Shown here: positions 27,477 to 35,156 of the stretch, one piece after another
How positions within the stretch are numbered: position 1 is the stretch's first letter
How the letters are laid out: the number at the start of each line of letters is the position of its first letter
NCBI RefSeq assembly: GCF_003966225.1
Contig: NZ_RXNU01000001.1
Span: forward strand, 248,001-312,000
DNA: 64,000 bases
Direction of reading: 5' to 3'
DNA from: Shewanella canadensis
GTDB taxonomy: Bacteria > Pseudomonadota > Gammaproteobacteria > Enterobacterales > Shewanellaceae
Translations under genes and position numbers: made by a program
The notes under the pieces: model-generated
Seen by the model: the letters and a program-made list of their open reading frames with translations, nothing else
What the model was told of the DNA's origin: nothing
Database searches by the model: none

Positions 27477-28094
27477 TTAGATGAGCGAGATTTCGAATAT
27501 ATTGACTGATAAGCCTTTGTCATCAGAGTATCCATAAACCCCTTTCTCGAGAGTATGATATAAACCTGTAACAGAAAAGTGATTACCAATCTGATTTCGG
27601 ATGCATGTCAGTCTCTCGTCTAGTCGATCCTGATGTCTAGCTGATCTTGAACAGTAACTAACCCTGTTTATGAAAACAATGAAACCTGTTGAAAGCCGCT
27701 TACTTCCATGCTTTTCTTGTGCAAGGGCCGATATTCTACGAGCATCTTTCATCAAAGACTCTAACTTTATGCCTCGCTTTACTTCAATAACATGACGAGG
27801 TGTTTTAGTTTTTTTAGATAAAAGAGTAATATCAAAATTTCCGGTATCTCTTAAATCGTCAGGATTATCAGAACTATTTACCCCAAAATGCTCCAAAAGT
27901 TCCTTTACTTGCATTTCTAATTTATATCCAAGAGTTGGGATTTTAGATGTAATGAAATCGACAATCTTTACATTTAAATAGTACTCAGGGGCTTTTCCAA
28001 GCCTTTCTCCTGACATTTCATAATATTCAGTTGCTGCAGATTCAATCGCATCGATAATAATGTTTTTTATGTTTCCCTTTGTTGCCCTTTTCAT
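27477..28094 (-). CDS. PD-(D/E)XK nuclease-like protein, 205 aa
   Basis: The first 85 residues are helical. The central segment GNFDITLL...RHVIEVKRGI (about 87-110) has the spacing of a PD-(D/E)XK nuclease active site: Asp in a strand, then E-x-K in the next. The C-terminal half has Arg/Cys-rich RVSYCSRSARHQDRL and ends in a strand-rich region. It is probably a nuclease or a decayed endonuclease of an island defence system. It is separated by 74 bp from the NERD-domain gene upstream on the same strand, which suggests an operon. Confidence 0.6.
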   Translation of the reverse strand: MKRATKGNIKNIIIDAIESAATEYYEMSGERLGKAPEYYLNVKIVDFITSKIPTLGYKLEMQVKELLEHFGVNSSDNPDDLRDTGNFDITLLSKKTKTPRHVIEVKRGIKLESLMKDARRISALAQEKHGSKRLSTGFIVFINRVSYCSRSARHQDRLDERLTCIRNQIGNHFSVTGLYHTLEKGVYGYSDDKGLSVNIFEISLI

Positions 28095-28168
28095 AATCCC
28101 ACCACCTAGTTAGCTAATTAGTATCATTACTTAATATTTCTTAAATTTTCCTAGTTGTAGCTGTATGG

Positions 28169-29164
28169 CTAAATCAGCAGGGTTCCACTGCTACAATCTT
28201 GGCAGTTCAATGTGTAAGTCTCTTTTCGCTTCTGTACTTTGGTGTTTTTGCTTTGGCACTGGGGACAGGCTTGTTTCATGGGTGTGTTCTTAGTGCATTG
28301 ATTGCATTTAATGTAGTACCCGAACTTGCCATACATTGGGGCGTAGTTTGTTGATTCTCCACAATGTTTGCAGCATAAGTAACTCTGAGTCGTTGATGTT
28401 TTTTTTGCTTCTGTCTGATACACGGCAGTGGGTACCTGTATCTGTTGTGGGTCGCTTGGCGCTGGCGTGGTTGTATAGGTTGTACTGTTGGCAGCTGTAG
28501 GTTCTATCTGTTGGCTTTCTATGTTCTGTTTAAGCAGGAATGAGCCTATAGAATCTAACTCTTCTTCAGAGAAAAATGGACGGGTGTCGCTAAAGTTGAC
28601 GACTCTCATGAACCTGTTTTTGATGTTCATGACTTTATTGAGTTTATCGACCAGAAACTCCGACTTTACGAGCTTGTCTGAGATTGCTGCGGGGATGGTT
28701 TTTCTGTCGATAACTGCATCGCTGGATATGGCGCAGAGATGATCCCAGCAGCGCATGTTGAAGCCTTGCTGCTTTACCCCCAGTAACTTACCTAACATCT
28801 CGCTTTTATGTTCTTTTAATAGCTCTCTTAATAAAGCTTGCTGCAGTTCTACCTGCTTGATGGGAGATGCCATACCTTGCCACTTATTGTTATGGCTGCG
28901 GGTCCACTCTTCTTGCTTGTTAACCTTTACATGACCCTTGATGCTTTTAGATTCAATTAATACAAAGCCGTAGGGATAGATAATCAGGTGATCGATCTGC
29001 GCCGTTTCGTCATTAAAGGTAAACTTGAAGTCGTTGATGACCAGTACTTGCTTATGAGTTTTGAATGCCCGGCGCAGAAAGAAGGCAACACTTTGCTCTT
29101 GCTTTTGACCTGCAATAGATTGAGGTGTTTTACTGCTTTGAAGTGACTTAGTTTTGAGAATCAT
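28169..29164 (-). CDS. NERD-domain protein with C-terminal zinc ribbon, 331 aa
   Basis: Residues about 20-130 form a NERD nuclease-related domain. QIDHLIIYPYGFVLIESKS contains the D...E-x-K residues of the nuclease-like fold. After a Ser/Thr/Pro linker (about 215-255), residues 264-331 contain four CxxC pairs (CCKHCGE, CNQC, CPQC, CQDC), like the zinc fingers of topoisomerase I. Family members are thought to process or bind DNA. It is upstream of the PD-(D/E)XK-like gene in the same direction and divergent from the BCS1-like ATPase gene. Confidence 0.82.
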   Translation of the reverse strand: MILKTKSLQSSKTPQSIAGQKQEQSVAFFLRRAFKTHKQVLVINDFKFTFNDETAQIDHLIIYPYGFVLIESKSIKGHVKVNKQEEWTRSHNNKWQGMASPIKQVELQQALLRELLKEHKSEMLGKLLGVKQQGFNMRCWDHLCAISSDAVIDRKTIPAAISDKLVKSEFLVDKLNKVMNIKNRFMRVVNFSDTRPFFSEEELDSIGSFLLKQNIESQQIEPTAANSTTYTTTPAPSDPQQIQVPTAVYQTEAKKTSTTQSYLCCKHCGESTNYAPMYGKFGYYIKCNQCTKNTPMKQACPQCQSKNTKVQKRKETYTLNCQDCSSGTLLI

Positions 29165-29484
29165 TTATCAATCGCATCCATTCAAACTTGATAATAATCA
29201 GTGCCATAATAACTGCTTTGGGGGGGAAGATATACCCTTACTTTTACTGTGAGTTAATGGGGCTGAGGGTCAGACTCTGCCCCCACTTTTAGCCGCGAAG
29301 CCTCTTCCAGCGGGAACTAGATGTGATCTGAAGCGGTGTTTGGAGTGATTACTATGACCCCTTTATCAAGTAGCTTTAACCACGTGCTATAGCGCACATA
29401 CTGAGGGTACCTTGGTAGTATCCTCGACTCTGTTGGTAGTATTCTCGGCGATGTCCATCAGGCATTTATAGTAGAGGTAAGTAA
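29165..29484. other. Divergent promoter region with a REP-like repeat
   Basis: The 320 bp between the divergent NERD and ATPase genes hold a repeat module at 29270-29360 (GGGTCAGACTCTGCCCCCAC, AGCCGCGAAGCC, AGCGGTGTTTGGAGT) and a short internal duplication, TTGGTAGTATCCTCG and TTGGTAGTATTCTCG, at about 29411-29443. No gene is seen. Confidence 0.5.
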
Positions 29485-30663
29485 GTGAACGAGTTATTAC
29501 TACAAATAAAGGCACTCACCAATGGTGATCCTTTGTTGACGGCTGTAATTGTTGGAGTATTGACATTAACGTTAAGTGGACTCGTGGGCTACATGCTAAA
29601 AGATATCCCTGCGAAGATGTTAAGCTGGGTCAGTAGCCTGCTGTTTATGCGGCTGACTATAGACGATAGCCATCAGGCGCGCACAGAGGTATTCAATAAA
29701 CTGTCATTTCTGATAAGTAATACTACAATTCCGCTATTTTCTCGCTCTATCTCTGAGGCTGTTTACTATGACTATCGTGCGAGTTACGACGGTCGTATAA
29801 GTGTTAAGTCTATCGGTTACGGTATGCACGTGTTTAAATACGATGGTTGCTTCATGTTGGCTACTCGATCCAAGGTCGATAGCACTATGCCGTACGACAC
29901 TATTACTATAAGTGCACCATGGTGGGCAAAAGATAAACTACATAGTTTTTTAGAAGACACTCGTGGAGACATATCTACTGATCCAAGAGTTAATATTTTC
30001 GAGGAAACAGAATGGTGTCGCTATGGCACATTGAAGTCATCAGGTTTTAGTGAATTAGTGCTAGATGAAGGGTTTAAGCAGGAGTTCCTTCGTGAAGTCG
30101 ATAACTTCGCAAGTAGAGGGAAATCGGTTGTAAGTAAGCTAACCCTACTGTTACATGGACGAACGGGTACCGGTAAGACTGGTATAGCTAGAGCCTTAGC
30201 TGTTGAGTATTGTCGCGATCTATACATACTGAATCTTTCTACTGTAAATGATGCCACCGTTCATAAGGCTATTAGAAAGGTACCGCCTGGAGCTATGTTG
30301 TTAATAGAGGACTGTGACTGTGTAAAAGCTACGGTATCACGTGCTGCTGAAAGTAATGCAGATAATCCACCGCTAACCTTAGGTGGCGTTCTAAACGCGC
30401 TAGACGGAGTCATTCCTCTTGATGACTGCCTTGTCATAATGACCACAAACCATCTTGAGAGTCTTGACCCTGCGTTGGTACGTAAAGGTCGTGTAGATGT
30501 CAGTATTGAAGTACCGCTTATAAGTGCAAAACAAATCAATAAAGACTACCTGGACCGTTTTGGCGCAGTTATCAATAGAACTGAACCTATGTTAGGTTGT
30601 GAAGTATATGAACTCCATCGTAGAGCCAGCTTAAGATATAGTGTGTGTTGTAAGCCTCTGTAA
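29485..30663 (+). CDS. BCS1-like AAA ATPase
   Basis: The GTG start follows GAGGTAA. The 392-residue protein has an N-terminal membrane helix (about 18-37, AVIVGVLTLTLSGLVGYML), a BCS1-type middle domain and an AAA domain. Walker A is GRTGTGKT (225-232), Walker B is AMLLIEDCD, and the sensor region is IMTTNHLESLDPALVRKGRVD. Mitochondrial BCS1 translocates folded protein. Bacterial homologues occur in phages and islands with unknown roles. The C-terminus ends abruptly after ELHRRASLRYSVCCKPL, just before a run of 11 C, so a frameshift truncation is possible. Confidence 0.85.
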   Translation: MNELLLQIKALTNGDPLLTAVIVGVLTLTLSGLVGYMLKDIPAKMLSWVSSLLFMRLTIDDSHQARTEVFNKLSFLISNTTIPLFSRSISEAVYYDYRASYDGRISVKSIGYGMHVFKYDGCFMLATRSKVDSTMPYDTITISAPWWAKDKLHSFLEDTRGDISTDPRVNIFEETEWCRYGTLKSSGFSELVLDEGFKQEFLREVDNFASRGKSVVSKLTLLLHGRTGTGKTGIARALAVEYCRDLYILNLSTVNDATVHKAIRKVPPGAMLLIEDCDCVKATVSRAAESNADNPPLTLGGVLNALDGVIPLDDCLVIMTTNHLESLDPALVRKGRVDVSIEVPLISAKQINKDYLDRFGAVINRTEPMLGCEVYELHRRASLRYSVCCKPL

Positions 30664-31125
30664 CCCCCCCCCCCTGAAATAGGCTCATGTAGTGGTCAAC
30701 TAATTTTGGCCACGGCTTTTACAGGTCAAATAGGGTAAAACATGCCGCGTACATAAATGGATAAAGGGATCAGAGGTTATCAAGCGTGCTATTAATTTGT
30801 AGGGCTCCCTCAGGCTCAGCCCTACTTTTCTTTCTCATTTTTTCCTTTTCTATTTTGTTCTTTTCCTCGAGTGGCATTACCTCCTCTATTCAAATCTATC
30901 TGTCCGACTTCCTGTAAGCCCCTGGGTTGAGTGAAAGTTTTTTCTTGGTCTCCGCATCTTAATATCAAATTTTACTAAGGTCTAAGAGCTATTTTGACGC
31001 CTTAAAAACGCTTATGGTGTTGCGCGTAAGCTATTGTTTTTTAGGGGTTTGTTTTTATTGGTTTCTATGGTTGAGAATGTTAGCCTCCGGTTTTCAGACC
31101 TAATGTTATTTAGTCAGAGGCGTTA
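30664..31125. other. Intergenic region with C11 run and a terminator
   Basis: Directly after the ATPase stop is a run of 11 C (30664-30674). A hairpin GTAGGGCT/AGCCCTAC (30799-30825) followed by a T-rich tract lies further on. No gene is seen in the remaining DNA up to the second Qnr-like gene. Confidence 0.5.
30799..30842 (+). terminator. Intrinsic terminator upstream of the second Qnr-like gene
   Basis: GTAGGGCT and AGCCCTAC form an 8-bp stem with an 11-base loop, followed by TTTTCTTTCTCATTTTTT. It probably ends transcription from the ATPase gene. Confidence 0.7.
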
Positions 31126-31782
31126 ATGAATAGAAAAAATGAGGTATTCGATGGGGTTGATTTTAGCCATCAGGATTTGAGTGATTCACATTTTGAGCTG
31201 TGCAAATTTTATAACTGTAATTTTTATCACACTGATCTCAGCGACAGCCGCTTTATCAACTGCTCATTTATAGAGCAAGGTTCAGTGAGTGGTTGTGACT
31301 TTGAATATGCTAACTTGCAAGATTCGAGCTTCAAAGGTTGTCAGTTATCTATGGTTAATTTTAAGGGAGCTAATTGCTTTGGTGCCGAGTTTAGAAACTG
31401 TGACTTGAAAGGTGTTAACTTTCTTAAGGCCCGCTTTGCCAATCAGATCAGTAATCAAGTGTATTTCTGTTCCGTGTATATAACGGGGTGCAATTTGTCT
31501 TACGCTAATCTTGAGCGTCAATGCATTGAGAAATGCGATCTATTTGAAAATAAATGGACTGGTGCAAATTTATTTAGGGCTTCGCTTAAGGGTTCTGATT
31601 TGAGTCGAGGAGACTTTTCCAGTGATGCTTGGGGCCAGTTTGATGTGCGAGAGTGTGATCTTTCTCATGCTGAACTTTCTGGGCTGGATCCAAGAAAGGT
31701 AGATCTTAGCAATGTTAAAATATGCATGTGGCAGCAGGAGCAGCTACTTGAGCCGCTAGGGGTGATTGTTGGACCTGACTGA
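31126..31782 (+). CDS. qnr: Qnr-family pentapeptide repeat protein, 218 aa
   Basis: The 218-residue chain is built of pentapeptide repeats in two blocks joined near residue 48, and has the Qnr signatures DLSDSRFINCSFIEQG, GANCFGAEFRNCDLKG, YFCSVYITGCNLSYANL, LKGSDLSRGDFS, GLDPRKV and the tail WQQEQLLEPLGVIV. Qnr proteins form DNA-like beta-helical dimers that bind gyrase and topoisomerase IV and reduce quinolone killing. It looks closer to the QnrA/QnrS type than the paralogue at 10918. AGAGG lies upstream of the ATG. No LexA box was seen upstream, unlike qnrB genes. Confidence 0.92.
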   Translation: MNRKNEVFDGVDFSHQDLSDSHFELCKFYNCNFYHTDLSDSRFINCSFIEQGSVSGCDFEYANLQDSSFKGCQLSMVNFKGANCFGAEFRNCDLKGVNFLKARFANQISNQVYFCSVYITGCNLSYANLERQCIEKCDLFENKWTGANLFRASLKGSDLSRGDFSSDAWGQFDVRECDLSHAELSGLDPRKVDLSNVKICMWQQEQLLEPLGVIVGPD

Positions 31783-31794
31783 TTAGGGAGATTT

Positions 31795-31830
31795 GGGCCA
31801 TAGTAAAATTTTACCCTGACCCTTTTTTGT
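31795..31830. repeat. Dispersed repeat (GGGTCAGAGTAAACTTT family)
   Basis: GGGCCATAGTAAAATTTTAC followed by CCTGACCCTTTTTT, just past the qnr stop. It could also act as its terminator because of the T6 run. Confidence 0.55.
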
Positions 31831-32094
31831 CGTTATCACCCTGATGAGCTTATGACGCTGAGACTATAATTGACTTAGTGGTTTGGCTTGCACAAATGCG
31901 TTTATTTGAACAAGTTTATCCGGCATAGACTTGTCATGAGTAAATAAATGCAATAAGATTGCGCGCAATTGAATTGCTTAAAATTTAAATTTGATATGAC
32001 AACAGTATAAGGCAGCAGGCAGCTCAGTGGATGCCTGTAGCAAAACAGATGTTAAATCAGGTTTATTCAATCATCTTTAGTAATAAGGAATACC
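31831..32094. other. Intergenic region, nothing recognised
   Basis: AT-rich DNA between the Qnr-like gene and the heme protein. It presumably holds the promoter of the latter. AAGGA precedes the ATG at 32095. Confidence 0.5.
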
Positions 32095-32733
32095 ATGAAA
32101 GCAGCATTAATGATTGGCCAAGGTGCGATGATTTTGTTCATTACGCTGATTAGCAGTGCAGCGAGTTATGCCGCTGCAACACCTGAATCTGAGCCCGCCG
32201 TTGTAAATATCGATGAAGCGAGTTTTAGCTGTATACGCGACATGACGCCAGTGCGCCACTTTTATGTAGATAATCTGGTAGGAGACCTTGAAGGGACTCT
32301 GGCCGCCGCTAACTCGCCTGAGGGAGCGATTTATCCGACTGGTTCTGTGGTGCAACTGGTACCAACCGAAGTTATGGTCAAGCGCGAGCCTGGCACTTTT
32401 CCGGCAACCAGTGACTGGGAGTTTTTTGAGCTAGAAGTTGATGAAAGGGGTTCTAAAATTGAGAAACGTGGTTTCGTTGATGTAGTGAATCGTTTCGATG
32501 GCAACTGCTTCGCTTGTCATGTGCCCGCTAAAGAGAAGTGGGACTTTATTTGTGAGTCGGGACACGGCTGTGAACCGATCCCAATCGACCATAAAATGAC
32601 TGGCGCATTGCAGCGCTCAGATCCACGTTGCGGCGAAGCGGAGCTGGAGTCCGGTGATACCATGGCACTTATCAAGCTTAAGCTGATGGTCAGCATTGGC
32701 CTGACCAAGAAGTGGCTGGAAGATCTGTTTTAA
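32095..32733 (+). CDS. Exported cytochrome P460-like heme protein
   Basis: Residues 1-27 are a signal peptide (IGQGAMILFITLISSAASYA). The mature part of about 185 residues has a single CFACH heme-c motif in RFDGNCFACHVPA (about 137-149), preceded by WEFFELEVDERG. This layout resembles cytochrome P460-type proteins. Three further Cys near the end (ICESGHGCEPIP, DPRCGE) may form disulfides. Probably a soluble periplasmic monoheme protein. The substrate is unknown. Confidence 0.72.
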   Translation: MKAALMIGQGAMILFITLISSAASYAAATPESEPAVVNIDEASFSCIRDMTPVRHFYVDNLVGDLEGTLAAANSPEGAIYPTGSVVQLVPTEVMVKREPGTFPATSDWEFFELEVDERGSKIEKRGFVDVVNRFDGNCFACHVPAKEKWDFICESGHGCEPIPIDHKMTGALQRSDPRCGEAELESGDTMALIKLKLMVSIGLTKKWLEDLF

Positions 32734-32752
32734 GCTAATCAAGCAATAAGTC

Positions 32753-32785
32753 GGTCAGAGTAAACTTTTCCCCTGACCCTTTTTG
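32753..32785. repeat. Dispersed repeat, copy after the Excalibur gene
   Basis: GGTCAGAGTAAACTTTTCCC CTGACC followed by TTTTT: inverted GGTCAG/CTGACC ends. It lies between two convergent genes and may terminate both. Confidence 0.6.
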
Positions 32786-32788
32786 TCG

Positions 32789-32947
32789 TTAATACCCACA
32801 GTGTTGCCTTTCGCAGGGGATGCCGTCGCCATCGCCGTGCATTTTGGTGCAGGGGCAGTTTCTTTGGTAGTACTTGGCTTCGGCGCATGAACGCATCTGG
32901 CTACAGTGTTGTTTTCCTGCTTCACAGCGGTGATCCCATTTTTTCAT
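32789..32947 (-). CDS. Excalibur-domain peptide, 52 aa
   Basis: The start ATG overlaps the stop of the upstream gene in the sequence TAATG, so translation is probably coupled. The product is essentially one Excalibur domain. Cys residues are spaced as RCEAGKQHCSQMRSCAEA, then YYQRNCPCTKM, then HGDGDGDGIPCERQHCGY at the end (HGDGDG is preceded by KM). The DxDxDGxxCE loop is the EF-hand-like calcium site of the family. There is no signal peptide. Larger family members carry this domain behind nuclease or cold-shock domains; here it stands alone as the last gene of the sirtuin/macrodomain operon. Two decayed copies of its tail occur elsewhere in the window. Confidence 0.72.
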   Translation of the reverse strand: MKKWDHRCEAGKQHCSQMRSCAEAKYYQRNCPCTKMHGDGDGIPCERQHCGY

Positions 32948-33330
32948 TATGAAAATGGATTATCAGCTTCCATGGTTCGTATTTGCATGTGCTTTTCACT
33001 TTGAACTAGTTGAATAGTGTGTAGCGGGCGATATAGCTTGATACCAATTGTTATATCCTTAAATTGAATGTAAGTAACAGTCCAATCATATAAGTCATAA
33101 TTCATATCAATCATTTTGCCGTAACGATAAATCTCATCAATGGTTTTCTCGTATACACTAAAGGCCTCTCTGTAGCTTTTTAACTGAACTTCTTCCATAT
33201 AATAGTTGTGTTGATTAATGACAAAATTGGACCGTCGAGAAAACTTACCGTACTTTAACCATTTCATACTTGTTTGATTAAACAACCAAAACAAGCTAGT
33301 GATAATAATAATGCCAATTAAAAGTAACAT
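32947..33330 (-). CDS. Small membrane-anchored protein of the SirTM operon, 127 aa
   Basis: ATG at 33330 lies 9 bases after the sirtuin stop; a TTG at 33336 is the alternative. Residues 1-17 form a membrane helix (LLLIGIIIITSLFWLF). The rest is a soluble domain of about 105 residues, rich in Tyr (NYYMEEVQLKSYREAFSVYE, YDLYDWTVTYIQFKD). No family recognised. Its position between the sirtuin and the Excalibur gene, with a 1-base overlap to the latter, suggests a membrane partner of the module. Confidence 0.65.
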   Translation of the reverse strand: MLLLIGIIIITSLFWLFNQTSMKWLKYGKFSRRSNFVINQHNYYMEEVQLKSYREAFSVYEKTIDEIYRYGKMIDMNYDLYDWTVTYIQFKDITIGIKLYRPLHTIQLVQSEKHMQIRTMEADNPFS

Positions 33331-33339
33331 AGACAAAAG

Positions 33340-34179
33340 TTAGATCTCGGCCAGTTTATTTAGCCACTGACAAATATCATCTTCCACTAACAAATTGTGC
33401 GCTTTGAGTTTATCTTGTGACCTAGCATCATCTTTATTTAACCTAATTAAATGAGTGTGAGGAAATTGGCGGCTAAATTGTTCAAATGGAAAGCGAATAA
33501 TTGTTGGCGTGTTAAAACCCACGCCAAGCTCCAACAGGAGTAATTTTTGGTTATGAAACTGACCCAAAAATTCGCTGTATCCTTGTTTGGCAGCATGCCA
33601 GTTTGAATTTTCCACAAAGGTATTATCAATTCGAACATGCAGCATCATTGGTTCGCCGCAATTTGGGCAATACGGCACCAATTCGCTGGGTATTTGACAA
33701 TCAGCTTGTTGAGCAGCCATTGCAGAAATCTGAGATTCATTATCATACAGCTTGTTGTGACACGGCACTGTACATTGAAATTTACCGTAATCTCCCTGCA
33801 CCGCAAAAATATTTCTCTTATCAAAACCTGCGCGTTCAAATTGAGCATCGACATTGGTCGTAATAATAAAGTATGGCTTGTGACGAACCAAATCGAGTAG
33901 TTTCAAATAAACATCACCCACTTTAGCATCGTAACGATTAAGTTTGACTTGTCTTGACCTGAATCCCCATTTGTCTTGCAAAGAAGCAAACGGGTAAAAA
34001 CCAGCCGAGTACATATCAGTCATACCATATTTAGCAATATAGTCGGGGAAATGCCGCTGAAATCGTTCTCCGCCATACTCAAGACCAGCCGCAGTCGACA
34101 GGCCGGAGCCAGCACCTATTAAAACAGCGTCACACTCTTGTAATAACGCTCGGCTATGGGAAATGATTTTATCGTCCAT
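33340..34179 (-). CDS. Class M sirtuin (SirTM), predicted protein ADP-ribosyltransferase
   Basis: The start at 34179 (MDDKIISHSRAL) is 10 bases after the macrodomain stop; a longer frame would overlap that gene without need. The 279 residues have the sirtuin NAD site GAGSGLSTAAG (22-32), TTNVD (107-111), and a zinc site C136/C140/C171/C174. The catalytic His of deacetylating sirtuins is replaced by Gln128 in FAVQGD, the hallmark of class M enzymes that ADP-ribosylate proteins. Known SirTM operons of pathogens include a macrodomain hydrolase, a GcvH-like carrier and a lipoate ligase. Only the macrodomain is present here, so the target is probably different. Confidence 0.9.
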   Translation of the reverse strand: MDDKIISHSRALLQECDAVLIGAGSGLSTAAGLEYGGERFQRHFPDYIAKYGMTDMYSAGFYPFASLQDKWGFRSRQVKLNRYDAKVGDVYLKLLDLVRHKPYFIITTNVDAQFERAGFDKRNIFAVQGDYGKFQCTVPCHNKLYDNESQISAMAAQQADCQIPSELVPYCPNCGEPMMLHVRIDNTFVENSNWHAAKQGYSEFLGQFHNQKLLLLELGVGFNTPTIIRFPFEQFSRQFPHTHLIRLNKDDARSQDKLKAHNLLVEDDICQWLNKLAEI

Positions 34180-34189
34180 TGGTATTCTC

Positions 34190-34996
34190 TTATTGTAAAA
34201 GCTGCTGATACAAACGAGTATCTTCGGGCATAAAAGTATTAAAAATGACGGTATCAATGTTGGAGTTTGGATTGTTTAGCAGCCACTGCTGAACTGCTCT
34301 AACAGCAGCCTGAGCTGCAGACTCCTGTGGATAACCAAAAACCCCCGTAGAAATACAACAAAATGCAATGCTTTTAATACCTGAAGTTTGACTGGCTAAT
34401 GCTAAACAATTTTCATAACATAACTGCAGTAACTTTTGATGTTGATCAGTTACACTCCCCTGCACTATAGGACCAACTGTATGAAGTACATATTGGCAAG
34501 GTAAATTGTACCCGCTAGTTATTTTAGCTTTACCGGTTTCTTCGAATTGTCGTTGAGCTTTGATAATTGTGGCGCAATCATCTCGCAGTCTGACACCTGA
34601 AGCAGAGTGGATGGCGTTATCAATACACCTGTGAAGCGGTTGAAAACATCCTTGCAGCTCTTTATTCGCTGCGTTAACAATCGCATCAGCCGCAAGTAGT
34701 GTTATGTCACCCTGCCAAAGTTTTACGTTAGCTTTCCCAAAGCGTACTAGGGTAGGCAGCGTATCAGTAGTGGTCACAGATTTTACTGCTAGCTCTTGCT
34801 GCAATAAGTCATCTAGCAGCGCAGTTTCTTGCTCACTCAAGGTAAAAGGAGGAAGGGTATTTAAAGCCGCTCTTAATAGCTGCCTTCTTTGAAGTTCACC
34901 TTGTGGGGGATTACTCATTAGCTTCTGTGCATAGGGCTGCAACGCTGTTAGTAATTGCTCAGTAATGTCTTGAGCTGTATGTTGATGTTGCGACAT
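34190..34996 (-). CDS. Zinc-type macrodomain protein, predicted ADP-ribosyl hydrolase
   Basis: The 268-residue protein has a helical N-terminal region (1-80) and a macrodomain (about 90-265). The latter carries QGDIT (95-99), VNAAN (107-111) and STGVFGYP. C117, H122 and C124 in GCFQPLHRCIDNAIH match the zinc-binding loop of the Zn-macro subgroup that removes ADP-ribose from SirTM substrates. The start at 34996 (MSQHQH) has AAAGGT upstream; an ATG 18 bases earlier is less well placed. It is the first gene of the compact operon and the likely eraser for the SirTM writer encoded next. Confidence 0.9.
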   Translation of the reverse strand: MSQHQHTAQDITEQLLTALQPYAQKLMSNPPQGELQRRQLLRAALNTLPPFTLSEQETALLDDLLQQELAVKSVTTTDTLPTLVRFGKANVKLWQGDITLLAADAIVNAANKELQGCFQPLHRCIDNAIHSASGVRLRDDCATIIKAQRQFEETGKAKITSGYNLPCQYVLHTVGPIVQGSVTDQHQKLLQLCYENCLALASQTSGIKSIAFCCISTGVFGYPQESAAQAAVRAVQQWLLNNPNSNIDTVIFNTFMPEDTRLYQQLLQ

Positions 34997-35156
34997 AGAT
35001 ATACCTTTAAGCATTTTTATTTGTTAACTAAGCGCCTTATAGGAAACATTGCAACGTTCTGGGGAGATAGAGCTTCTATTCCCCATTGGCACTGCGAAAA
35101 CTACAACAATGTGATTAATCGTTGCTGCCTATAAACCCAATTTAGGCGAATTGTTA

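Noticed and set aside
31020..31125. LexA box upstream of the second qnr gene
   Set aside because: No CTGT-N8-ACAG match in the 100 bp before the gene, in contrast to qnrB genes.
32095..32733. Possible operon of the heme protein with the sirtuin cluster
   Set aside because: The genes are convergent and separated by a repeat with terminator features.
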